From Siphonodentalium dalli (lineage: Eukaryota; Mollusca; Scaphopoda; Gadilida; Siphonodentaliidae), in the NCBI GenBank assembly GCA_032622095.1, contig CP136063.1, positions 144,539,950 to 144,603,949 of the forward strand: a DNA stretch of 64,000 nucleotides, read 5' to 3'. The notes beneath the pieces are model-generated. The model did no database searches. It was given only the letters and a program-made list of their open reading frames with translations, and was not told the origin of the DNA. Within the stretch, counting starts at the first letter, position 1. Every line of letters begins with the position of its first letter. Below are positions 1-11,407 of this stretch, piece after piece. The translations under genes were made by a program, and so were the position numbers.

Positions 1-225
1 GCAATTTTGAGACAAAGTCATAATTTTGGTTCCACTGAGTTGAAATATTCATAAGTAATGGTATGCCTCATTAACACTGTACAGTTCTGCTCATTTCTAC
101 AAAACTAAAGTCGCAATTCTTATCTAGTTCCAAACAGCAGAAACTGCTATAGAAGTTAATGTAAAAAAAATGTCAAATTTTCCACTTCCGGTTGCCATTT
201 TGTCTTCTATCTTGGACTGTGAGTT
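1..225. other. unannotated AT-rich sequence
   Basis: No open frame, splice-flanked exon or repeat was recognised here. It precedes the dispersed repeat that begins near 284. Confidence 0.4.
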
Positions 226-283
226 TCAACTTTGCCCTATATATATTTGTATACATTTGACATATATATATATTATATATATA

Positions 284-894
284 TATACTAGAAGGTGACC
301 CGACTTCGTCCGGGCTTGGACCTTGAATTGTCCATTTTGAAGGTCAAGGTCAAGTGGGGTCACGATTTGACCAGTCCAAAAACACTGCCCGGACAAAAGT
401 ACCCGACAAACGTGCCCGTCGAGATCCATCCGGTTTTACCCGATTTGACATTGAATTGATCATTTTTAAGGTCAAGGTCTGGTCGGGGTCACGATTGGAC
501 CTGTCCAAAACAATCAGTGGACAAAAGTAACCCCACGTATCAAATTTCGTCGAAATCCCATCAAAATTGGCGATTTGATCTTGAAGTTACCCGATTTCAA
601 GGTCAAGGTCACGTCGCACGGGCAAATGAATATGCTTATGAGACTCGCCATAAGAAAGTACCCCCACATACCAAGTTTCATCGAAATCCCGTGATATTCG
701 GGCGTTTGACCTTGAAATGACCCGATTTCAAGGTCAAGGTGGCGTCGCACGGACAAATTAATATGCCTATGTTCGTCCCCGGCCGAAAATACCCCCACAT
801 ACCAAGTTTCATCGAAATCGGGTGGGCCGTTTTCGAGTTCATCGCGAACACACAGACAGACAGACAGACACACAGATCTTCCAAAATATATAAT

Positions 895-935
<41 letters not shown>

Positions 936-947
936 TTTGGAAGATCT

Positions 948-979
<32 letters not shown>

Positions 980-2790
980 TCGCGATGGACTCGAACACGG
1001 CTGGACCGATTTCGACCAAACATGGTACGGACACGTAATTCGAACCGGGAACGAACATGGGCCTATTGATTTTCAGATCCGAGGTCAACTTTTCACGTGC
1101 CGAGGTAAAATCTGTTTTTACGCTGTGTTACGGGACTTTCATTTGAGTTCAGTGCTTACAAATCGATTCGAAACAGCGCGAATAATAAAATGCCAGTCAT
1201 AATAATGACACTGTGAGAATCTTTCGTGTTTCCTCTTTCCAACGATATATAATGCGTATGTATCCGTTTTAGTTATCTGCCTCAAGTATCAAGAAGAAGT
1301 GGTACTATCTTCCATCAGGATAAAAACAATGCGTAACTTCTATGACGTCGTTAGAGGTCATAATGTTAGATCACGTTAACGCTTAACCGGCCGATGCATT
1401 TGACTGTTTCAGACGTCTTGGCGATATCTCGGGCACCGATGGTAATTTATCTTTACGTTGAAACTTGATAATTAATGAGCGTGTGTATATGAGGCGCGTT
1501 TATATACTTGACTGGAAATCAAATCGGGTTAAACTGGCGGATTTTTACGGACGAAATTTTATGCATAGGGTATCTCGGTACCCGCTGGGCCGATTTCCAC
1601 CATTTTTGGGGTGTTGGTGTTTGACCCCACCTGACCTTGACCTTCAAAATGGTCAATTCAAGGTCAAAGCCCGGACGAAGTCGGGTCACCTTCTAGTATA
1701 TATATATATATACTAGAAGGATGACCCGACTTCGTCCGGGCTGTTTCCCCTCTGCTTTTCGGCGAATTGCGCGATTTGACATTGAATTGTCCATTTTGAA
1801 GGTCAAGGTGAGGTGGGGTCACGATTTGACCCGTCCAAAACACTGCCCGGACAAAAGTACCCGACAAAAGTACCCGTCGAAATCCATCCTTGAATTGATC
1901 ATTTTGAAGGTCAATGTCAGGTCGGGGTCACGATTTGACCCGTCCAAAACCCTCAGTGGATAAAAGTAACCCTATGTATCAAATTTCGTAGAAATCCCAT
2001 CAAAATTCGCGATTTGACCTTGAATTGACCCGATTTCAAGGTCAAGGTCACGTCGTACGGGAAAATTAATAGGCTTATGAGACTCCCCATACGAAAGTAT
2101 CCCTAGACACTAATTTTCATCGAAATCCAGTGATATTTCGGGAGTTTGACCTTGATCTGACCCGAGTTCAAGGTCAAGGTCACGTCGCACGGGCAAATTA
2201 ATAAGCCTATGCCACTCCACGACCGTAAGTACCTCCACATACCAAGTTTCATCGAATCGGTTCGGTCGTTTTCGAGTCCATCGCGAACAGACAGACAGAC
2301 AGACAGACACACATATCTTCCAAAATATATAATAGACTAGCAGGTGGACCCGACTTCGTCCGGGCTGTTTCCCCTCTGCTTTTCGGCGAATTGCGCGATT
2401 TGACCTTGAATTGTCCATTCTGAAGGTCAAGGTGAGGTGGGGTCACGATTTGACCCGTCCAAAACACAAAGCTCTACCCGTTTCCGAGATCTGGTCTGCG
2501 CATGCGCGAAGTTGGCGTCGCACGGGCTCGGCGACCCGATAAAATTCGTATCCGGGGCAAGATACATTCACATAGAAAATTTCAAGTCGATAGCTCCACC
2601 CGTTTCCGAGATCTCGTCTGCTCATGCGCGAAGCGGGCGCCGCACGGACTCGTCAATACGACAACGTCGACCGCCTGTTCAAACTACACACACGTACCAA
2701 GTTTCGTCCCGATCGGTCGAGAATCGTAGATTTGTATAAATGACATACAGACAGACATACAGACAGACAGACAAACAGAGGTCTTCAAAA
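284..2790. repeat. cluster of dispersed repeat copies, head-to-head and tandem
   Basis: At least four partial copies of one repeat are present. The leading block (ACTAGAAGGTGACCCGACTT, then a TTCGTCCGGGC motif) is seen at 284, 1714 and, slightly changed, 2336 on plus, and reversed at about 1675-1700. Internal blocks rich in AAGGTCAAGGT recur at 460-760 and 1900-2190. A trailing block with CAGA repeats followed by CTTCCAAAATATATAATAG occurs at 850-897 and 2288-2334, and reversed at about 930-975. Copies meet at TA microsatellites (881-930 and about 1696-1712) in head-to-head or tail-to-tail orientation. Short open frames inside are by-products of the repeat. The family was not recognised; a non-autonomous transposable element is likely. 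Confidence 0.75.
897..930. repeat. (TA)n microsatellite at an inverted-repeat junction
   Basis: A run of alternating T and A joins the 3' end of a plus-strand repeat copy to the 3' end of a minus-strand copy. The flanking CAGATCTTCCAAAATATATA and its reverse complement form a hairpin-prone palindrome. Confidence 0.85.
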
Positions 2791-3879
2791 TATATATGAG
2801 ATGAGATCCTCAGAAATACTAGTGCACTCTAATTGGCTTATAAATATATGTCCGTGAAAGTGAGAAAAGTATCGTGAGAATAGAAACAATTTTATGAAGA
2901 TGAATGAGAAACTATAGTGGCACGATGGCTTGCAGAACAGTATACCCCCTTGTTTAAAAAAATGGAAGTATAATATAAAACAATAATCAGAAAATTGAAT
3001 GCCAAAATAGTCTCTCGGCAGTTCACATAAATTATAGTTATTCTGAGCATTAACAATGAAAAACATCTGTGATATATACATTGGATGGCGATGCAATATT
3101 CAGGCATCATGATTAGCGAAAAATTTTCGAAAGAGGGGGTGCAATGGCTGTCTAAAAATAATGGGTAAAAAATTGAACAAAAGTAAAGGGACTGGCACCC
3201 GAAAACATGTTGAAAACAAAGTTGGGTGGCATGGGTCCTGAAAGAGGCCAAAATGAAACAAAAATGGCATATGTGTCTGGAATTGTTTGTGCCCACCACA
3301 GATAAACGTAAATTTTCGCTTTATTATTATACCGATATTGGAAATTAATGTATAGGATATAGCTACACGAAGGTCCGCAACTATAGGCTTTGTCCAATAC
3401 GTGTATATACATACTGCAGGAGGATATGATCACAATTACTGTATAGTCGTGCATACATTGTATATAGATGTGTCAACTCTAGAACAGGTCTATATTTAAG
3501 AATATCCTAAACTTTCGGTTCACTCAATTTATACTGTAGGGAGGGGTGACACCACAGTGGCTCAACAAAAATGACATGGCATCTTACGATCTGTGTATCT
3601 TATTGTACTGAAATTTTGGAGTCGAAAATGGGGATAACTCTTTCAGAAATTAACTTTTTCTAAATCGAGTGTTATATGTCTTTGATGTGTTAGTATAACA
3701 ACCCCCGATATCAATACTAAAGAGAGTTAATTGCATTGTGAAGGTTTTCATACAAAGTGTACACGTACAAGTGTACACATTATAGCATTCTATGTGACCT
3801 GGTGTTATTTTGGAACAAATTAAAAAGAAAAAGACCGATCATTATCTATAGACTAAGGGATATATAATTTTTATATTAC
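2791..3879. other. non-coding sequence, possible intron of the gene starting at 3970
   Basis: No supported exon is seen. If the first-exon call at 3970-3880 is right, this is part of its first intron, read on the minus strand. Confidence 0.35.
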
Positions 3880-3970
3880 CTGGAAAAAATACTGCGTCTT
3901 CGGCATCGTACGCTTTGAAACCAGCTTCTGAGTCCCCATCACTTGAGTCTATTGGAGCGAACGAAGACAT
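3880..3970 (-). CDS. candidate first coding exon of an unrecognised gene
   Basis: On the minus strand an ATG at 3970 opens a 30-codon frame, followed by one extra base and a consensus-like splice donor (CCAG|GTAATA, GT at 3879-3878), so the intron phase is 1. The peptide starts MSSFAPIDSSDGDSEAGF and is acidic and Ser/Asp-rich, as in many cytosolic N-termini. The exon is clearly more GC-rich than its flanks, which fits coding sequence embedded in AT-rich DNA. A purine (G) lies at -3 of the ATG. No downstream exon was identified; the remaining exons would lie to the left, among the repeats or outside the window. The product is not recognised. A chance ORF with a GT is possible, hence moderate confidence. 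Confidence 0.45.
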
Positions 3971-6359
3971 ATCACGACATCCGACGAGTGTATAAGAATT
4001 CCGATGATGAAGTCACACAGAGAACCACGGGAATTGCGTGAGATATCTGTAACGACAACCGGCGGTGTGGGGGACCAACGCTGATTACCCTGACATTTAT
4101 CGCAATGGCCATTACATTCATATACATGCCATACTTATCAAACGATAAGCGGCTTCATGTAGATTGTGTGGCGTTAACCACTCGCCCTGGTATATTCATT
4201 CAATGCGTTGTAATTTCTATATTTAAAATATGACCGTTACTTTCTTGTAATTGGCATAGGTCATTTGAATGTGTACTGTAAACTTTGGTTGCTCACTACG
4301 ACATAATTGTCATATTATTGTATCATGATAAAATATAATTATTAAATAACCATACTTCAACGGCACACCGTGGAGTTGAAATCATTTGTCTCGACTGTTC
4401 GAATTTAATTCGGCTGTTATTAAGAGATATGCAATATCATTTTCCGGTCATCGGGACTACATAACCATATTTCTGGAATCATGCCGATTAAAATGATATA
4501 CGACACCCCATGTATTACTTCAATTATTATAAATTATAACAGTTGTGGTTTTATGGTCACCCCCATGCTTTTGCCCCATTTTGTTAAATTTCAAAGCCAA
4601 TGACGTCATGTTTAACGTACTGGCTAAATAGGAACGATCCACCACCAATTCAAGCTTGAAAATGTTATAAAATGTTAAAATGCAGATGATAAATTACTTC
4701 AGAATGTTTTTTTTCTTCTTCAATAATCATGTTACATCATAATAATTCATGTCACTACTAAGTTAATACATGTATTCCAAAAACACTGATTGGGTTCAGG
4801 CCTGATTCAATATAAAGAGAAAGCCATTTAAAGTCTCTAAGACTGTGATATCACATAAACAATATGTTGTCAAGTGAAACACAGCTTGGACAACATAATT
4901 TGATCAATCGCAGTCATTGATATGCTTTAAATTTAATATTCTGATAATTTCATTGTGTTGCGTCTTGTTAATTTAGTTGTTCAGCTATAAAACATGATGC
5001 AACGAAGACACACATGTAAACGGTGTAGCCTATGATGTGTCAGCAACTGCATTGTCAGTTAGATACCATCATACATGGTAGAGAGATAAATGAAGGAACT
5101 TCCGGAATTAGTTGAAGTATTGGGTGTCTCCTCAGTCTGCCTATATAATGCTGCCTCTGAAGATAAATAGCTGTTATGATTATTAAAAAATGTCAGATGT
5201 ATTGTGATTATCTAGGGGTAACAGCATAATACTGACAATGACCCGCCGTTTCCCCAATATTCTTGACATGATCTTGGTTAATGCAGATGTCCTCCACTCT
5301 AACAACACCCCACCCCACTGGCACTGGGCACAAAATCTTATGGGTGGATGAAAACTCAACAAATTTAACACTTATATAGATCTTTTTCATAAATATTAAA
5401 GTAGATTCACACAGAAAATTGCACCAGAATGTTGAACTTGATTTGTATAATTTTATATGGATTTCACTAAACACACACCAAATCTTGGCAAGTGAGATTG
5501 GTCACCCCCCCCCACCCAATAGCCAGTGTACACTAATTTAGTAAAGTTTGCAACTAATATGGGCTATATGGCAAAAGGAAACACATATTATAAACTTTTC
5601 CACTTGGATGGGATATTTTACACAAAAGAGCTTTATTTAGTGAATTGAAGTGAAGTAAATGAAAAAATGGTGATATTTTAGGCAGATATTTAAGGTGACA
5701 CTCCACAGTTTCAACAGGCAGGGAACCAGCAATAGGGGGGGGGGGGGCATAGATTCATTGAAATTTATCTGGATTATGATCCCAAACCATATAGACTATA
5801 TATATATGCCTGAAATTAGTACAGAATCGGCATTCACAATTTGATACATAATGCCCATAATATATGGGCTATCAAGAGTTATGGCCCTTGATATTTTGAT
5901 AGAAAATGTGATTTTTATTAAACAAAATTACCAAAATATTGCATTTTCATACCCAAGGGGCACGAATACCAGAATGTTTCGACCATGATCACCTATGTTG
6001 GTTCAAAGGCCTCGGGCTTCCAACATCAACATGAAAAAATTTCAAACTTTCGCCATTTACAATTCCAGAAAATCAATTTTGAAAGCAGATGACAAATTTT
6101 GGGTGCTAAAAAATTGACACAGTATCTAGAGCCACTGTTTCGCAGAAAACGCTACTGCTGTCTATGGGTGGGGTCAAGGTCACTTGTACTTAATTTTTTC
6201 ATCAGTCTAGAACACCTTCTAAAATTTCACAAATTCATATCCCACATTGTCTCAATATACATACCACATGAATGGTGCCAGAAACCACAAGCTCTTTATA
6301 TCTATAAAATGACCCCTACTGATCATTCGAAACCGTGGTGTGTTACCTGAGGCTAATGG
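3971..6359. other. intergenic sequence with no recognised gene
   Basis: AT-rich sequence. It may hold the 5' UTR and promoter of the candidate gene starting at 3970. Only short open frames are present, with no recognisable domain. A G homopolymer lies near 5737-5749 and a C-rich run near 5508. Confidence 0.4.
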
Positions 6360-6379
6360 TTAGAGCGTCGAGATTCTTT

Positions 6380-7330
6380 TGTACAGGAAAATCGTGAAAT
6401 AGCGTCGAAAGCCAACAGAGTTATGGTATGGTGTGTTTAAAATGGGAAGGTCAAAAAGATTATCGGTCATTAGCCGTTTACCAGTGTTTGATACTATTGT
6501 CTTGGCAGTACTCTTGTTCGGATGTGAGGTGTGGGAGACAACTATATCATCGAACGTGTCCACCTTCAATTTTGTAAAATGCTTCTCAAATTAAAACCAT
6601 CAACTCCGAACTATATAGTATAATTATGGAGAGCTTGGCAGATTCCCTGTGACAATAAATATTAAGATTCCGATGATACAATATTGGGGTAAGTTGGTGG
6701 GGAATGGTGACAGCATTCTTGCATGTTTATTATACAAACTGGCGTATCGACTCCGAGATGAATCACCCTCACACTTTGCATGGACCGAGGCAGTATCATG
6801 CATCCTGGATGACACATGCATGTTCCACTGGTGGTTCAACCAAGGAAAAATAGCCATTGCAAAGAAATCTAAACCATTCAAACAGATTAATTGACCAGTG
6901 TGTCCAACTTGAAGAATGGCATGGATCAATAGATAACTCGAGTCGTGGAAATACGTATAAGCTTATTAAAATCGTGAATTTAAACCTGAACATTACCTCA
7001 ATTTGACAGATAACCTTATTTTCACCATAGCCAGGTTTAGAACTAGTAATCACCATATACCGATAGAAACAGGCCGTTGGAATGGGGCGCCACGAGGCAC
7101 TAGAACCTGTAAACGTTGTAATAAGAACTTGTTGGGAGATGAAATGCACTATGTATTTCGTTGCACAGAAATGTATCAAGAAAGTGAGCAGTATATGCAG
7201 AAGGTATACCACAAATATCCCAATAGCGCAAACTTCCGTATCTTGCTGACCTCGAAAAAGACATAAGTGTTGAAGAAACTGAGTAAATTTGTTGATTTAA
7301 AAAAAATGAAATTTACAAATAGGCTCTCAT
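6380..7330 (+). pseudogene. LINE ORF2 C-terminal fragment
   Basis: Conceptual pieces read plus-strand with frame breaks. One resembles the post-RT region of CR1/L2/jockey-like LINEs (DTIVLAVLLFGCEVW near 6490-6535, then ERVHLQFCKMLLK and YGELGRFPV). 6649-6894 continues it in frame (IKIPMIQYWGKLV). 7003-7266 encodes the terminal zinc-knuckle-like motif (CKRCNKNLLGDEMHYVFRC, a CxxC...H...C arrangement), preceded by RFRTSNHHIPIETGRWNG. The same motif context occurs in the LINE at 31.5-35.2 kb, which supports a related family. The 5' part, including the RT palm, is missing. Several frameshifts and stops make it non-functional. Confidence 0.8.
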
Positions 7331-7739
7331 TCTTTTTGTTTAATTGGAGCAACAACTTACTGTAGTGGGATAATTCTCATGCACGAACAAGTAAGTACAT
7401 GATATTTAGAATATGTCTTCTAAGTGTGTGACTTTCTAATCTCTAAAGCTCACGATCACTATATATGTTATTCGCAATGCCTCTTTGTGCATCGGCATAT
7501 AGCGCTCCATATGAATATATAATTACAACTACTTTCGCTTTCACTTAAATGCGTGCATTTGATTGGTCAAGGCCCTTAGATACACTTGGTAGCGACAAAC
7601 TCTATCAGCCGAGGGAAATGTCGTTTCCCGCATCACTGGGTATACTTTAAAAAGTTCGCAAACAAAGTCGAATATCCATTGGGCGAATTTACCCGGAATT
7701 TGATTTAGTCCACCAATCAAATCGCAAGAAATAACTTCG
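7331..7739. other. spacer between two LINE remnants
   Basis: No gene or repeat was recognised in this short stretch. Confidence 0.4.
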
Positions 7740-9763
7740 GTTTTTGTTTTGTAAAATATTTATTGTGTCTCCAAATATATACAATATTGACAATTTAATA
7801 ATGATGAGGTAATGAAAGATGAGGGAGTAACCACTGGGGATTGGAGCACAAGTTATGCAACTTAGATTATAAAGCTCCTCTCCCAATATTATATCGCATA
7901 TATGTATAAATTTGTAGATGTAGATGGTGCCACGTTTGGTGGTCCTTATAATTTCATGTGAGGGTTGGGGTAGTTCATGCAACATGGGTGGTGGGAATGT
8001 ATTGGTACAGGATAAGCTGTGGTGCTTGGTCGGGACACCTGAAGATTTATATCAACTCATGCAGGGTCATGAAAACCGTTCCGATTGTGAAATGTATGAT
8101 TGGACTATTTCGAAGAGTCTAGCGTTTCTATCGTCGTCTAGATCATGATCTCCAAAGAGAATGTTCTGAATTGAAATTATGGTAATGTTTACACTTCTAA
8201 TTCGGTCAACCATTGTAGATCTAATGTTATTATATTTAGGACAGTGTAAAAAGTAATGGGACGCATCTTCTAGTGGATATCCACATGAGCATTGAGTAGT
8301 AGTTGATATATAGTTTACGTACTTGTCAAAGTTTAAGTCGCTGCAGTTATTGCGCAAACGGCAATGTAAAATATTGAGAGTTCTCCGGCCATTATTATAA
8401 TATAAAGGTGGTTTTGGAATATTTTGCTGTTCCATATAAGACACATTCATTGCCCTTATGATGTCCTTTTTCTTATATTTTGGTGGGAGAGACTTTTATA
8501 TTCCGTTCCATTCAGTTGCCATGGTAGGGATGAAAGTATTTTCCATATGTTTCGTTTTATATAAGTTGAGTCTATATCGCAATGGGTATCTAACAGAATA
8601 TTCTATTTCATCCTGTACCGTTTGAGGCAGAAGATCGTTAACAAATGATGGTGCTTCGTTGTTAATTACTCGTAGCCAAGTACGTGCTTTATGATATTTT
8701 CTTCTTTTTGATAAGCGTTGCCATCCAAGTTCACTTAGAATTTGATCGTCGGACACCGAACGTGTTAACCCTGTGACTATTCTACCGCATCAATGTTAAG
8801 ACGGTCCATCTTCTTTAAAAGTTTGTCAGGGGCGTTGTCCCAGACCACATCACCATAGTCCATCAATGGGAGAATATAAATTTTAAGCATAATTTCAAGG
8901 GTTTTGCGGTTAACTTTAAACTTGAGTTTACGTAGTTGCGATAGACGACTAGCGACTGTGTTACAAATCTCCGTAATATGCGAGTCCCAACTAAGATTTG
9001 ATTGAATCGAGACCCCAAGATGTTTATGACAGTTGACTTGGTCTATAGGATTTTCGTCTAGTTTCAAATCTAGGTTATTGTTGTTGGGTGTTAGTGAGAA
9101 CAGCAACGACTTGGTTTTGGTGGCATTACATGTCACCAACCATTGTCTCGACCACTCAGATACTCTATCGATATCATCTGCTAAACTATCTGATGAGAGC
9201 TGCAGTGAAATCTGTTTAGTAAAAAAGCATGTGACGTCCGCGTACATACGTGTGCATGAACCTATTGTTTTGGTTATATCATTAATATAAACAAGAAACA
9301 GAAAAGGACCCAGAATTCACCCTTGATGGACTCCTGCAGGTATCAGCTCAAAATTAGAAAAGGAACTTCCAACAACAACTCGCTGACTACGGTTACTAAG
9401 ATAATTTTCCAACCAAGCAAGTAAAGTACCACTAATTCCGTTCTGTTCAAGTTTGAAAATCAACCCCCTATGCCAGACTCGCTCGAAAGCCTTTGATATA
9501 TCACAGAATATTGCACAAGTATTTAACTTCTCATCGAGAGCCAGGCTAAGGGAGTGATATATTTCAAGTAGTTGATAAGTTGTGATATGGCCAGGAGTGA
9601 AACCGGATTGAAACTGGTAAATTAATTCGTTATCATAGAAATGTTTGGAGAGATATTTCAGTACCACTTTCTGGAAATTTTACTCAAACAAGGTAACAGG
9701 GATATTGGGCGGTAGTTGCTAGTGGAAGTGCGATCATTCTTTTTAAAGATTGGCACCACATTC

Positions 9764-10325
9764 AGGGGGGGGGGGGGGGGTGAAAAAATTTCTTCCGGCA
9801 CGTATGCCGGGGTGGGTGGGTGGTCATAGCCACCAACAAGCAATTTTTTCCGCAACTAAAAAAAAAAATTCCTGCTTGTTTTTAGTGTTTTGGCAATGAG
9901 TTGGGCTTCAAAACCACTTTGAATCAGTTTGAATGAGAGAAATAATGTAATTCTAACTGGTAAACTGACTGCAGGCAGTTATCGTGTTGTATTTTGTTGC
10001 AAATTTTGAAATCCAAGATGGCCGCTGGCAGCCATGTTTTTTTGGCCGAATGACCTCAAAATTACTCATTCCTATTTACATGTCCATGTTAACATCCGTG
10101 ATAAATAGTATGCACAGAAATTCATATACAGCTGTTTACAGTGAATTCCCCCCCCGCAAATCTCTGTTTTAGTGTTAAAAGGGGGGGTGGGTGTCAAAAA
10201 ATGGTCGGAAAAAACTGCCGAAAACGGAAAATAATTTGGCGGTGGGGGTGGGTGGGTACAAAAAATGATCGAAAGGGAAAAAATGCCATACGTGCCTGAA
10301 ATATTTTTCCGACCCCCCCCCCCTG
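9764..10325. mobile_element. non-autonomous hAT-like inverted-repeat element nested in the LINE RT
   Basis: The insert starts AGGGGG (a long G run, 9765-9780) and ends CCCCTG. Its ends are imperfect inverted repeats of about 45 bp: G run, then GAAAAAATTTCTTCCGGCAC on the left, and CATACGTGCC...TTTTTCCGAC plus a C run on the right. CCACATTC flanks it directly at 9756-9763 and 10326-10333. The RT frame reads across the precise excision point (KRANV joins VPIFKK), so this is a clean insertion. CAGGG/CCCTG ends and a 7-8 bp duplication fit the hAT superfamily. It has no transposase ORF. Confidence 0.82.
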
Positions 10326-10514
10326 CCACATTCGCCCTTTTTCATATAGCAGGGAATATACTGGATTTTAGGGATTTTTGGAACAGTATTTTAAGGGGTT
10401 TGTCTATAGCGGGGGTGACACCTTGGATCACCTTTTACCTTTTACTGTAATATCGTCGTACCCTGACGCTTTGTTTGGGTCTAATGACTTAATCACCGCG
10501 AGGATATCTTCGGT

Positions 10515-11407
10515 TTTGTTGTTGTGTAGTTGTTGTGTAGTTTCCGGCCGCAGGCCGGGTAGGATGGTCGGAACGCATTGTGCAATTCCCTTCACCCTTT
10601 CTTGATATATTCGATGAAGATCGATTTTTGAGGCTGTTGATGCTGTTCAGATGCGGAGGCTGACCGGAGGCAAAGTGAGGTTGAGATGTTTAGCTTTTGC
10701 TGGTTGCTTTTAGCTTTTTTGTTTTTTTGTTTTTACTTTTCGGTGGATCTAATTCGTCTAAGGCTGCCTTTGCTTTCATTCTAGTCTCTTCTGCTTTCTT
10801 AATTGATTCGTCTACTCTGGTGAGATATTTAGATGATTCTTTTATGTAGTTTTCTCTCCATAGGCGGGTGGCATCTGTTTCTTGTTCGGTTACCGGTGAT
10901 ATATGATTGGCACGCTCCGGCTCGATGTATTCCGGAGTCTTCGGGATGAAGTCGGAGGTGTCCGCGTCTGGCCGTGGAGGCGATGGTGGTGGTGATTCCA
11001 TCTCCTGGACAGACTGGGTCGGGATTTCGACAGCATGGGAGGAGCTGGCTGGTGTAATGTCCGTCGCCTTCTTCTCTTTCCATGCGGCTAGTCTCTCGGC
11101 ATCTCTTTTTTTCTTGATGGTGATTTCTTCTTCTTTATCTTTTGTCGAAGTTTCCGTGTTGATCTGGTATTATCCGGTCCACTCCCGGTAGGGAGCCCTG
11201 AAAAGGGCTGTGCCGGGCCGGACTGGAAATCCAGAATCAACTGGTAACCGCCTTTGTGAGCATGGAGTGACCAGCTCAGACAAGGCGTGACATGCATGGA
11301 GTCCAGCATATTAGTGACATTAATTGGAATAAGCGGTGGCGTAGTCATCCTGAGAGGTGGCGATCCAAGCTCTCTGGAGGTCCGACGTTTGTGTGTTGTA
11401 TGTGGTG
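10515..11407 (-). mobile_element. 893-bp single-ORF retroposon nested in the LINE
   Basis: The insert is bounded by a perfect 9-bp direct repeat, ATCTTCGGT (10506-10514 and 11408-11416), inside the LINE codons for N-T-E-D. Read on the minus strand it begins CACCACATACAACACAC, carries one short ORF (11348 to 10690), and ends in a tandem tail of AACTACACAACA-type units. A terminal simple-repeat tail plus a TSD indicates target-primed retroposition. At under 0.9 kb it is too short for an RT, so it must be mobilised in trans. The family is not recognised. Confidence 0.8.
10690..11348 (-). pseudogene. ORF1-like protein of the nested retroposon, one frameshift
   Basis: The ATG at 11348 lies 59 bp from the element's 5' end. 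About 220 residues are encoded in two frames. The first has a short N-terminus, the segment CLSWSLHAHKGGYQLILDF and a Lys/Arg-rich stretch (RKLRQKIKKKKSPSRKK). The second has a charged helix start (DAERLAAWKEKK), a Pro/Ser-rich stretch (SPPPSPPRPDADTSDF), a predicted helical charged region and a basic C-terminus (KNKKTKKLKATSKS). The frame changes at a poly-A run (about 11104-11110), consistent with one lost base. Basic ends suggest nucleic-acid binding, as for a LINE ORF1, but no RRM, zinc knuckle or coiled coil is certain. Function unknown. Confidence 0.6.

Noticed and set aside
517-1202. Overlapping frames on both strands in the 5' repeat cluster
   Set aside because: They follow the dispersed repeat and CA/TA microsatellites and have no domain.
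2785-3454. Minus-strand frames of 100-135 codons with aromatic-rich, hydrophobic peptides
   Set aside because: Composition is that of AT-rich non-coding DNA; the frames overlap one another and lack splice or domain support.
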